Assembly (NCBI GenBank): GCA_964424545.1
Contig: CAYRJN010000090.1
Coordinates: 1-15,166 of the forward strand
Reading direction: 5' to 3'
DNA: 15,166 nucleotides
From: JAUVIB01 sp964424545
Lineage (GTDB): Bacteria; Calditrichota; Calditrichia; Calditrichales; Calditrichaceae
Both the position numbers and the translations under genes were made by a program. This document shows, in pieces, positions 8,245 to 15,166 of the stretch (its first letter is position 1; every line of letters starts with the position of its first letter). Under the pieces are notes generated by a model, which did not search any database, had not been told where the DNA came from, and worked only from the letters and a program-made list of their open reading frames with translations.

Positions 8245-8282
8245 TTAATTTCAAAATGGACGTTTTGATATGCTGAAATTAA
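8245..8282. promoter_or_regulatory. Inverted repeat upstream of the GH78 operon
   Basis: Perfect 9-bp arms TTAATTTCA (8245-8253) and TGAAATTAA (8274-8282) flank 20 bases. A competing inner hairpin is TCAAAA (8251-8256) with TTTTGA (8263-8268). It lies 63 bases before the operon's first ATG, where an operator or 5'-leader structure would be expected. No regulator is in view and AT-richness raises the chance of coincidence. Confidence 0.35.
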
Positions 8283-8345
8283 AATGACATTATCCGGTGA
8301 AAGTGTAAATAATTCTTATAAGTTCCATAATATGAATAACTTAAA

Positions 8346-10862
8346 ATGAAAAAAAATTTATTTGTCATAGTTTTATTTTTACTCGCAAATGGTTCGTCAT
8401 TTGCGCAGGGAACAAAAAAGAATATTACGGATAATCAAAGGGAAGAAACGATTAAAAATATTGAAGGAACATGCATGAGTGGATATATCCGGCCGGAATC
8501 AACGGTTAAGATGAATTACGAAGGTAAAGATATCAGTTTGCTTAAACATACTTGGCGCGCACAATGGATCACACATCCGACGGAATCCGTTTTGGATTAC
8601 GCTGTATTTATTTTTAGGCGAACATTCGAAATCAGGAAACAACCCCATCAGTTTATTATTCACCTTTCCGCTGATAATCGCTATAAGCTTTTTGTAAACG
8701 GTAAACAAGTCGCTTTTGGTCCGGCTATAGGCGATATTGCTCATTATCGTTATGATACGATTAATATTGCCGAATATCTCCGGCCACATAAGAACGTAAT
8801 TGCCGTGGAAGTCGTTAATTTCGGAGAGTATAAACGGGCGGCTCAGCAAAGTTTTATGACCGCTTTTATTTTACAGGGCGATAATGAAAATGAAGTAAAT
8901 ATTGATACGGGAATCGGTACGGGCTGGAAAGTGATTAAAAATCAGTCCTATAAAGCTATCCCGTTTTCGCCGAAAGAGCTGCATGTTTATTATTGCGCAG
9001 GACCGGGAGACCTTTGCAAAGCGGATGTATATCCGTGGGGATGGCAAACTACGGATTTTGACGATAGCGCCTGGCAAGAACCACGCCTTGCCAATATCGA
9101 ATTTGCCGTTGGCAGAGGCTTCCTTTACGGTAGCGTCTGGTTTTTAGTCCCACGTAAAATTCCTTTTATGGAGATACGCCGATTCCCTTTTCGGAAAATA
9201 GTAAAATCTTCGGGAATATCGATTCCAGAAGATTTCTTAGAAGCCGGGAGGCCTCTTAAAATAAAAGCGCATTGTAAAATATCTATTTTATTTGATAACG
9301 GAATGCATACGGTCGCTTATCCGGAGCTGTCAATTAGCGGCGGAAAAGGGAGCCGGATAAAAATTACTTATGCAGAAGCGCTATTTAAAACGATGCCCAG
9401 CAGCAGCGGTAATATGATAGAGGGAGATTATAAGGGAAACCGTGACGAAATTGAAGGGAAAACTATCTTTGGCGTTTATGATATGATTTTACCGGACGGA
9501 GGTTCCAATAGAACGTTTTGTCCCCTGTGGAAAAGAACTTATCGCTATGTTCAATTGGATATCGAAACGACCGACGAAGAATTAATTATTAATCACTATT
9601 TTAGCGGTTTTATGGGCTATCCGTTTACAGAAAAGGCATCTTTTCAATCCGATAATAAAATGCTTGCGAATATTTGGCGCACTTCCTGGCGTACGCTGCG
9701 CAACTGCGCCGATGAATCTTTTCAGGATTGTCCCTATTACGAGCAGCTGCAATATATCGGCGATACAAGACTCCAGTCTCTGATTTCTATTTATGTGAGC
9801 GGTGACGATCGATTAATGCGAAAAGCGATAAAACAATTTGACAATTCGCGCTTACCGGAAGGCTTAACCCAAAGCCGCTATCCTGCTCATATTACCCAGA
9901 TTATCAATTCATATTCGCTTTTTTGGATTAGTATGATTCATGACTATTTGTATTATCGCAACGATCCTGATTTTATAAAACAGTTTTTACCCGGCATGGC
10001 GGTAGTTTTGGATTATTTTAACCGTCATATCGATCATACCGATATGATCGGTGCATTGGAATGGTGGAATTTTGTGGATTGGGCTCCGGAATTTCCCAAC
10101 GGTATTCCGCCTGGAGCCGACAACGGTCATTCTACGCTCATTAATTTAATCTATGTTTATGCACTGCAACAAGCTGTGGATATCTTTCGATATTTTAATT
10201 GGAGCTATGAAGCGGAAAAATATCAACATATTGCCTTAAAAATTCAAAATGCAGTTAAAACAACTTCTTATGACGGCGCAAAAGGGCTGTTTGCCGATGT
10301 GCCGGGCAAAGAGAGCTTTTCTCAACATACAAATATTTTCGCCATACTTACCAATACCGTTGATAAAGAGCAACAGCAGGCATTGGCGGATAAAATACTT
10401 ACGCTTCCTTATCTCATAAAAACAACGCTGTATTTTAAGTTTTATCTGTTTCGCGCACTGCAAAAAACAGGTAGAGGCGATGAATATATCAATCAATTGC
10501 GGCCTTGGCGAAAAATGTTGGCGGATGGACTAACAACTTTTGCCGAAACCGATAATGTCTCTCGATCCGATTGCCATGCCTGGAGCGCCACGCCCGCTTT
10601 CGATTTGTTGCATATTGTGGCGGGTATCTATCCGGCAGAACCGGGATTCAAAAAAATAATAATCAATCCTAACTTAGGCAGCCTTACAACCCTTAAAGCC
10701 GAAATGCCACACCCTTTAGGCAAGATCACGGTTGATCTGAGAATTATAGCAAACGGCTCTATTGCGGGAAAAATATCTTTACCTGATTCTACACATGGAA
10801 TATTTATTTGGAAAAATAAGAAAATTCAATTAGTCCAGGGAAAGCAGAGCATTAAATTATGA
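8346..10862 (+). CDS. GH78 alpha-L-rhamnosidase-like glycoside hydrolase
   Basis: This 838-residue exported protein has a signal peptide ending near SFAQ (residue 21). Residues from W70 (TWRAQWI) to about 240 are a rhamnosidase N-terminal beta-sandwich (LFVNGKQVAFGP, DDSAWQEP). More beta-domains follow, then an (alpha/alpha)6 barrel at about 430-755 and a C-terminal beta-sandwich at about 760-838. Catalytic signature: D461, E466 and D473 in DCPYYEQLQYIGD, with the 0/+5/+12 spacing of Asp567, Glu572 and Asp579 of Bacillus RhaB. E734 in TFAETDN, before SRSDCHAWSA, is the probable general base. The family removes terminal alpha-L-rhamnose from glycans and glycosides. No T9SS domain, so it is probably periplasmic. 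The start lacks a ribosome binding site but has an A-rich leader. It is the first gene of an apparent operon with DUF362, GH2 and a symporter. GH78 is confident; exact sugar and linkage are inferred. Confidence 0.88.
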   Translation: MKKNLFVIVLFLLANGSSFAQGTKKNITDNQREETIKNIEGTCMSGYIRPESTVKMNYEGKDISLLKHTWRAQWITHPTESVLDYAVFIFRRTFEIRKQPHQFIIHLSADNRYKLFVNGKQVAFGPAIGDIAHYRYDTINIAEYLRPHKNVIAVEVVNFGEYKRAAQQSFMTAFILQGDNENEVNIDTGIGTGWKVIKNQSYKAIPFSPKELHVYYCAGPGDLCKADVYPWGWQTTDFDDSAWQEPRLANIEFAVGRGFLYGSVWFLVPRKIPFMEIRRFPFRKIVKSSGISIPEDFLEAGRPLKIKAHCKISILFDNGMHTVAYPELSISGGKGSRIKITYAEALFKTMPSSSGNMIEGDYKGNRDEIEGKTIFGVYDMILPDGGSNRTFCPLWKRTYRYVQLDIETTDEELIINHYFSGFMGYPFTEKASFQSDNKMLANIWRTSWRTLRNCADESFQDCPYYEQLQYIGDTRLQSLISIYVSGDDRLMRKAIKQFDNSRLPEGLTQSRYPAHITQIINSYSLFWISMIHDYLYYRNDPDFIKQFLPGMAVVLDYFNRHIDHTDMIGALEWWNFVDWAPEFPNGIPPGADNGHSTLINLIYVYALQQAVDIFRYFNWSYEAEKYQHIALKIQNAVKTTSYDGAKGLFADVPGKESFSQHTNIFAILTNTVDKEQQQALADKILTLPYLIKTTLYFKFYLFRALQKTGRGDEYINQLRPWRKMLADGLTTFAETDNVSRSDCHAWSATPAFDLLHIVAGIYPAEPGFKKIIINPNLGSLTTLKAEMPHPLGKITVDLRIIANGSIAGKISLPDSTHGIFIWKNKKIQLVQGKQSIKL

Positions 10863-10899
10863 TATAATCCTTTTGAAATTTTAAACGATAGGACTCAAT

Positions 10900-12501
10900 A
10901 TGGATCGACGAAAATTTATAAAAACCACAGCCGAACTCAGTGCGGTTGCCGCCTTTAACCCGATTAAACTTTGGGCTAAGGCAAGTAGCGCCGATTTTTT
11001 TAGTGTTCATCCTTTTATCGAAAACAATCCTGAAGCTGTTTTTATAATGCGAACGGATGTGGATGTTAAAACCAACGCAAACGCCATTAAGCAAGCGGGC
11101 AAAAATTTTGCCCAATCGGTATTGGTTGCGGCCGACGAGAATACGCCGGGTAAGATTCCTATTAGCTCTCTTGTGGCAATTAAGCCAAATTTGACAAGAA
11201 GATTCCGTTGGCAGGACGGGTACACGGTTGAAGGAACTATGGGAATTGTTACCGACGTTAATTTTGTCGAGGGCATTATCGAAACGTTAAAATCCTTGGG
11301 GGTTTCCGCTAACAAAATATATCTACCCGAAACAAATTATGATGAGACGGATTTAAACGACGGCGGTTATTTGCAGATGATCGAACGCACGGGCGTAAAT
11401 ATGCCGGATTTAAGTAAAGACGTTTCGCAATTAGACGAACAATATGTGGTTTGGAAGGATGTTCCCAACGGCGAATATTTCAAAAAAATACCCTATCTTT
11501 TCCCTGTTAATGCGTCCGATTCGTGGTTGATTAATATTGCCAAACTTAAGGCGCATTCCATGGGCGTTACTTTATGCGCAAAGAATTTACAAGGCTGTAT
11601 CGCACATTCATATCAAGAGCATTGTCGGACAAAAGAGGAGGATGATCTGGACGTAATATCACAAGATCATATTATAAACGATGCTTTGACAAAAATTGAA
11701 GAGAAATATCAAACGTTAAAAAATAATATCCCGCGTTGGGATAAACCCGGACAACTTGGCGGCTCTTGGCAGCATTTGTGGGCGACACGCTGTATTGATA
11801 ATAATTCTACGGTAAAAGCAGGATTGAATATCATTGAGGGTGTTTACGGAAGAGACGGCGATTTTGTTGTCGGACCAAATGACGGTTTGGCAAAAGATTA
11901 TATGACAAATGTTATTATATTTAGTAAAAACCCTTTTTATGCGGATATTATAGGACATTGGATTGCCGGACATGAGCCGGGTAATTTCGGCTTATTCCAT
12001 CTCGCCAAAGAGAGGGGAATGATTTCTACGATTAATCCGAATGCTATTCCTTTATACGAATGGAAAAATGACGGCAGCGCCGTATTAACATCCTTGTCCG
12101 ATTTTAATAGAACGCCTTTGAAGACAAAATTTTTACAGAGAGATTATAACGGTCAGGATGAGCCTTATTGGCATCTTTGTAATGAACCCTTTGATTATAC
12201 AACGTCGGTAGACGGTTATGATGGTATTATACCGATAGATTTTGAACTCAAACAGAATTATCCCAATCCTTTCAATCCAACGACAACGATAGAGTTTCAT
12301 CTTCCGAAAGCGGGGAGAATTACTCTGGATATTTTTAATATAAACGGTCGAAAAGTAAAACGGCTTGTTAACGCCCATTATGCGGCGGGTAAACATATGG
12401 TTCTCTGGAATGCCGCTAATTTTCCTTCGGGGATGTATTTTTATCGACTTAATATGCAAGGTAATAAAAGCCTTGTGAAAAGAATGCAATTAATTAAATA
12501 A
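10900..12501 (+). CDS. DUF362 protein with Tat-like leader and T9SS sorting domain
   Basis: This 533-residue protein begins MDRRKFIKTTAEL, a twin-arginine-type signal followed by a modest hydrophobic stretch. The DUF362 region (about 45-420) shows VAIKPNL (92-98), KLKAHSMGVT (215-224) leading into CAKNLQGC (C226, C233), and NIIEGVYGRDGD around E313. The final 88 residues (from about 446) are a T9SS sorting domain with QNYPNPFNPTTT and KRMQLIK. The function of DUF362 is not established; some members carry ferredoxin-like Fe-S domains, and this one shows no CxxCxxC cluster motif. A Tat leader suggests export of a folded, perhaps cofactor-containing, protein. AGGA (10890-10893) with a 6-base gap supports the start. 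It sits 37 bases after GH78 and 19 before GH2, so co-expression with glycan breakdown is likely. Its job there is unknown. Confidence 0.85.
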   Translation: MDRRKFIKTTAELSAVAAFNPIKLWAKASSADFFSVHPFIENNPEAVFIMRTDVDVKTNANAIKQAGKNFAQSVLVAADENTPGKIPISSLVAIKPNLTRRFRWQDGYTVEGTMGIVTDVNFVEGIIETLKSLGVSANKIYLPETNYDETDLNDGGYLQMIERTGVNMPDLSKDVSQLDEQYVVWKDVPNGEYFKKIPYLFPVNASDSWLINIAKLKAHSMGVTLCAKNLQGCIAHSYQEHCRTKEEDDLDVISQDHIINDALTKIEEKYQTLKNNIPRWDKPGQLGGSWQHLWATRCIDNNSTVKAGLNIIEGVYGRDGDFVVGPNDGLAKDYMTNVIIFSKNPFYADIIGHWIAGHEPGNFGLFHLAKERGMISTINPNAIPLYEWKNDGSAVLTSLSDFNRTPLKTKFLQRDYNGQDEPYWHLCNEPFDYTTSVDGYDGIIPIDFELKQNYPNPFNPTTTIEFHLPKAGRITLDIFNINGRKVKRLVNAHYAAGKHMVLWNAANFPSGMYFYRLNMQGNKSLVKRMQLIK

Positions 12502-12520
12502 CAATAGGTTGGGTTGTTAA

Positions 12521-14347
12521 ATGAGTCGATTTAGAAATATATTTTCTTTTACGGCGCTTATATTGTTTGTCGCTTTTTTCATTTCGTGTAAAAATAACCG
12601 CAAAGATGCACATAGTTCTAACGATAAACCGGTGCTTTTAGAAGATTGGCGTTTTCAGATCGACGTTTATAACATCGGTGAGAAAGAGAGATGGTATTTA
12701 ATAAACCCTTATGATAATGGCTGGAAAAAGGTTAAAATACCCAGCGCTTGGAATACCTATGATGAATCCTTGTGGGGTTATGAGGGCGTTGCCTGGTATG
12801 CGTCTATAATACCCTACTCTAACTCCTTAAAAAGTAAGATTCTCCATTTAAAATTCAATCGTGTTAATTATGATAGTCAGGTTTGGTTAAACGGTAAGTT
12901 TATCGGAGAAAATAGGGGCGGTTTTCTACCGTTTGAGTTTGATATTTCCGGTTTGCTAAATAAAAAACGAGATAATTGGCTGGTTATACGTGTGGATAAT
13001 AAACCACGCATAAATTGGCTGCCGGCAAGCAAACAAATTGAATGGGTACAGTACGGAGGTATTCTTCAACCCGTAGAATTAATCGCTTTGGATTCCGTTT
13101 TTATTGCCGATAACCATATTCAGACCAAGGTTTTAGATAAACAGGCGGAGATTTTATGTGGGCTTAAAATAAATAATCGTTCGCATAAAAATAGAGATAT
13201 TCATATCATTGTAACTATATCGGATAAATCGACGAATGTTTCGCAAATTATTGGATTACAATGTCAATCTAATGAAATAACACGAAAAACGATTAAAATG
13301 ACAGTCGATAACGCACGGCTTTGGTCGCCGGAATCACCTAATTTATATGATTTGAAAGTCGTTTTAAAAAATGGGAATAAAAATTGTGACGTTAAAAAAT
13401 ATCGTTTCGGGGTTCGTAGTATTGAAACAGAAGGCCGGAACATATTGCTTAACGGTAAGCCCCTAAAAATAAAGGGATTTAACCGTTATGACATATTCGC
13501 CCGCATGGGACATGTCAATAACAGAGAAGTTATTAAAAAAGATTTGTTGAAAATAAAAAAAAGCGGGGCGAATGTAATTAGAGTGCATTATCCGCAATCG
13601 CCGTCCACTCTTGACCTGCTTGATGAAATCGGTCTATTATTAATAGAAGAATTGCCGTTAAACTGGTGGGGGCAGAATTGGTGGACGGATGAAAAAGTAG
13701 AACAAGATACGACGATACTGCCACAGGCTCGAATGATGCTTGAGAAAATGGTAAACCGCGATAAAAATCATCCCTCTGTTTTTGCATGGAGTTTGGCGAA
13801 CGAGTGTAAAACGGAAACAAAAACTGGAACCTATGTCGTTCAAGAACTGATAAAAGAGGCGCATTCTCTCGATAGCAGCCGTTTGGTAACTTTTTCAGTT
13901 AATAATGACGTTAATGCTCATCCCGCTTATGCTATGGCCGATTTTGTGAGTTGCAATGTCTATTTCGGCAATGATGAAGCGTATCACGAAGCCATGTTGG
14001 ATTCTTTAGTTAGGCAACCCGCCGAAATGTTTATCAAAAGACAATGCTCCGTTTATCCCCATAAACCTATGATTGTCAGTGAATTTGGCGCGGCCGGTAT
14101 CTATGGGCTGAGCGGAAATGTTTCTTTTTCGGAAGATTGGCAGGCGGAGTATATTGAGAAGATTTGGAAAGCTATTGTAAACGTACCTCAATGCAGCGGG
14201 GGGATTTTATGGTGTTGGGCAGATTATTATCATCGGAAATATTTTACGCAAAGTTATTCGCCTTTTGGTCCTTATGGCGTTTTAAATGTGGAAAGAAAAG
14301 AGAAAAAATCTTTTAAAAAAATCAAACAATTTTTCAAAACCTATTAA
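12521..14347 (+). CDS. GH2-family lipoprotein, beta-glucuronidase-like
   Basis: This 608-residue protein has a lipoprotein signal with a lipobox-like FISC ending at Cys23. The domains are a sugar-binding jelly roll (about 37-190, with VWLNGKFIGENRGGFLPFEFDI), an Ig-like sandwich (about 195-300) and a TIM barrel from FGVR (296-299). The acid/base is E428 in SLANECK and the nucleophile E521 in VSEFGAAG. Their spacing (93) is close to that of E. coli beta-glucuronidase (E413/E504), and the length matches that family. Retaining GH2 enzymes remove beta-linked glucuronate, galactose, mannose or galacturonate. The GGxLPFExD jelly-roll motif favours the glucuronidase branch, but I do not see the NxK motif that binds the uronate carboxylate, so the true substrate may differ. 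Anchoring is to the inner or outer membrane, facing the periplasm or surface. Start is set by the signal sequence; the ribosome binding site is weak. Confidence 0.88.
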   Translation: MSRFRNIFSFTALILFVAFFISCKNNRKDAHSSNDKPVLLEDWRFQIDVYNIGEKERWYLINPYDNGWKKVKIPSAWNTYDESLWGYEGVAWYASIIPYSNSLKSKILHLKFNRVNYDSQVWLNGKFIGENRGGFLPFEFDISGLLNKKRDNWLVIRVDNKPRINWLPASKQIEWVQYGGILQPVELIALDSVFIADNHIQTKVLDKQAEILCGLKINNRSHKNRDIHIIVTISDKSTNVSQIIGLQCQSNEITRKTIKMTVDNARLWSPESPNLYDLKVVLKNGNKNCDVKKYRFGVRSIETEGRNILLNGKPLKIKGFNRYDIFARMGHVNNREVIKKDLLKIKKSGANVIRVHYPQSPSTLDLLDEIGLLLIEELPLNWWGQNWWTDEKVEQDTTILPQARMMLEKMVNRDKNHPSVFAWSLANECKTETKTGTYVVQELIKEAHSLDSSRLVTFSVNNDVNAHPAYAMADFVSCNVYFGNDEAYHEAMLDSLVRQPAEMFIKRQCSVYPHKPMIVSEFGAAGIYGLSGNVSFSEDWQAEYIEKIWKAIVNVPQCSGGILWCWADYYHRKYFTQSYSPFGPYGVLNVERKEKKSFKKIKQFFKTY

Positions 14348-14370
14348 TTCGCAATTTTATAATCAAATTA

Positions 14371-14376
14371 AGGAGG
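14371..14376 (+). promoter_or_regulatory. Shine-Dalgarno for the symporter gene
   Basis: A perfect AGGAGG lies 5 bases before the ATG at 14382, only 23 bases after the GH2 stop. It supports that start and operon membership. Confidence 0.7.
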
Positions 14377-14381
14377 ATTGG

Positions 14382-15166
14382 ATGGCTGCTTATTTAAATA
14401 GTATTGATTATACCGTGATAGTAGTATATTTTATTGTGTTGTTGGCTTTAGGCGTCTATTTACAAAGAAGGGCTTCCAGCAATATAGAAAGTTATTTTCT
14501 TGGCGGTCATAAGGTGCCTTGGTGGGCAATGGGTATATCCGGCATGGCTTCATTTTTGGATATGGCGGGAACAATGTTGATCGTTTCTTTTCTTTTTATG
14601 ATGGGGCCGCGCGGACTTTATATTGAAATACGCGCCGGAGCGGCTTTGGTACTTTCTTTTGCGATGGCCTGGTTGGCTGCTTGGCATTATCGTGCAAAAG
14701 TAATGACCGGGGCGGAATGGATGAAGTTTCGTTTTGGAGAAAGCTGGGGAGGTAAAGCAGCCCGCTTGATTTCAGCGGTTGCAACTTTGTTTTTTACAAT
14801 CGGCGCTCTTTCCTATTTAATCAAAGCCGTCGGTCTTTTTTTATCCATGTTTCTTCCGTTTTCTCCATTAACCTGTTCTTTGATCCTTATCGGCGTCGCT
14901 ACTTTATATACCGTTATATCCGGTTTTTTCGGCGTTGTATATACGGATATTTTTCAATCGTTAATAATCATCGGGGCTGTAATTTATATTTCCATTTTAG
15001 CGTTTAATCAATTTGAAAATTCAGCTGCGCTGGCGGACGTTGCTTATAAAGTTACAGGAAACAGCGATTGGCTAAGCTCTTCAATTCAATGGCATACAAC
15101 GATGCCGCGGGGCTACGAAGTCTATCAAGATTTGATGATGTTCTTACGGTTTTATTTATTACGCCT
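14382..15166 (+). CDS. Sodium:solute symporter (SSS/SLC5 family), 3'-truncated by window edge
   Basis: The frame is open from the ATG at 14382 to the window end, giving 261 complete codons. The protein begins MAAYLNSIDYTVIVV, and its first membrane segment spans about residues 8-28. SYFLGGHKVPWWAMGISGMAS follows, the FLxGR/K...PWWxxGxSxxAS signature of SSS transporters. Further hydrophobic segments lie near 60-75, 86-102, 130-160, 163-185 and 190-208. The family couples inward sodium movement to uptake of sugars, sialic acid, amino acids or carboxylates. Placed directly behind GH78 and GH2, it most likely imports a monosaccharide or uronate released by them. About half of a typical 500-550-residue protein is visible. 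Substrate cannot be read from the sequence. Confidence 0.9.
   Translation, partial: MAAYLNSIDYTVIVVYFIVLLALGVYLQRRASSNIESYFLGGHKVPWWAMGISGMASFLDMAGTMLIVSFLFMMGPRGLYIEIRAGAALVLSFAMAWLAAWHYRAKVMTGAEWMKFRFGESWGGKAARLISAVATLFFTIGALSYLIKAVGLFLSMFLPFSPLTCSLILIGVATLYTVISGFFGVVYTDIFQSLIIIGAVIYISILAFNQFENSAALADVAYKVTGNSDWLSSSIQWHTTMPRGYEVYQDLMMFLRFYLLR

Larger units (their letters stand above)
7886..8345. other. 460-base non-coding gap with repeats
   Basis: No convincing gene lies here. A 79-codon frame at 8037-8276 starts with TTG inside a repeat, has no ribosome binding site and has a low-complexity composition. The strong AAGGAGGAGGAG near 7995-8006 precedes an ATG immediately followed by TAG. The gap holds a palindromic repeat, a degenerate second copy and an inverted repeat, listed separately. 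It must also contain the promoter for the operon starting at 8346, but I see no clear -35/-10 pair. Confidence 0.6.

Noticed and set aside
8037..8276. 79-codon frame in the gap before the GH78 gene
   Set aside because: It starts with TTG inside the degenerate repeat, has no ribosome binding site, and its composition is that of translated AT-rich non-coding DNA.
8332..8349. Five-codon ORF overlapping the GH78 start by ATGA
   Set aside because: There is no ribosome binding site and the region is A/T-rich; the overlap is expected by chance.
14596..14784. Minus-strand frame within the symporter gene
   Set aside because: It lies opposite a clear SSS transporter coding frame that has a perfect Shine-Dalgarno sequence, so it is a shadow.

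Overview
The window is about 15 kb of AT-rich bacterial DNA with every gene on the + strand. Two proteins end in a type IX secretion (T9SS) sorting domain of the NYPNPFNP...GIYFY...KRMLLIK kind, which points to the FCB superphylum. Several starts carry strong Shine-Dalgarno sequences (AGGAGG, GAGGAG). With the NYPNPFNP-type domains, this fits lineages such as Calditrichota, KSB1, Ignavibacteriota or Fidelibacterota better than classical SusC/SusD Bacteroidota. I cannot fix the phylum without a search.

Layout: (1) 1-2052, the 3' part of a DUF4838 (alpha-glucuronidase-like) protein cut by the window edge. (2) 2159-2227, a 22-codon micro-ORF with a near-ideal ribosome binding site. (3) 2245-5676, a larger DUF4838 paralogue with signal peptide, CBM9-like domain, Ig-like domain and T9SS sorting domain, followed by a likely terminator. 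(4) 5870-7885, an exported S9 (prolyl oligopeptidase-type) serine peptidase with an intact triad. (5) 7886-8345, a non-coding gap with a palindromic REP/MITE-like repeat and an inverted repeat. (6) 8346-10862, a GH78 alpha-L-rhamnosidase-like enzyme. (7) 10900-12501, a DUF362 protein with a Tat-like N-terminus and a T9SS sorting domain. (8) 12521-14347, a GH2 beta-glucuronidase-like lipoprotein. (9) 14382-15166, the start of a sodium:solute symporter, cut by the right edge. Genes 6 to 9 are 19 to 37 bases apart and look like one operon.

Read together, this is a carbohydrate-utilisation locus without SusC/SusD in view. The proposed flow is surface or periplasmic removal of uronic acid, rhamnose and beta-linked uronide or hexose residues, then symport of the released sugar. 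The enzyme set suggests a rhamnose- and glucuronate-containing substrate, such as arabinogalactan-protein side chains, rhamnogalacturonan or an ulvan-like or exopolysaccharide glucuronorhamnan. That substrate is an inference from family membership. The least described parts are the DUF4838 pair with its shared cysteine-containing C-terminal module, the DUF362 protein placed among glycosidases, and the S9 peptidase in the same locus.
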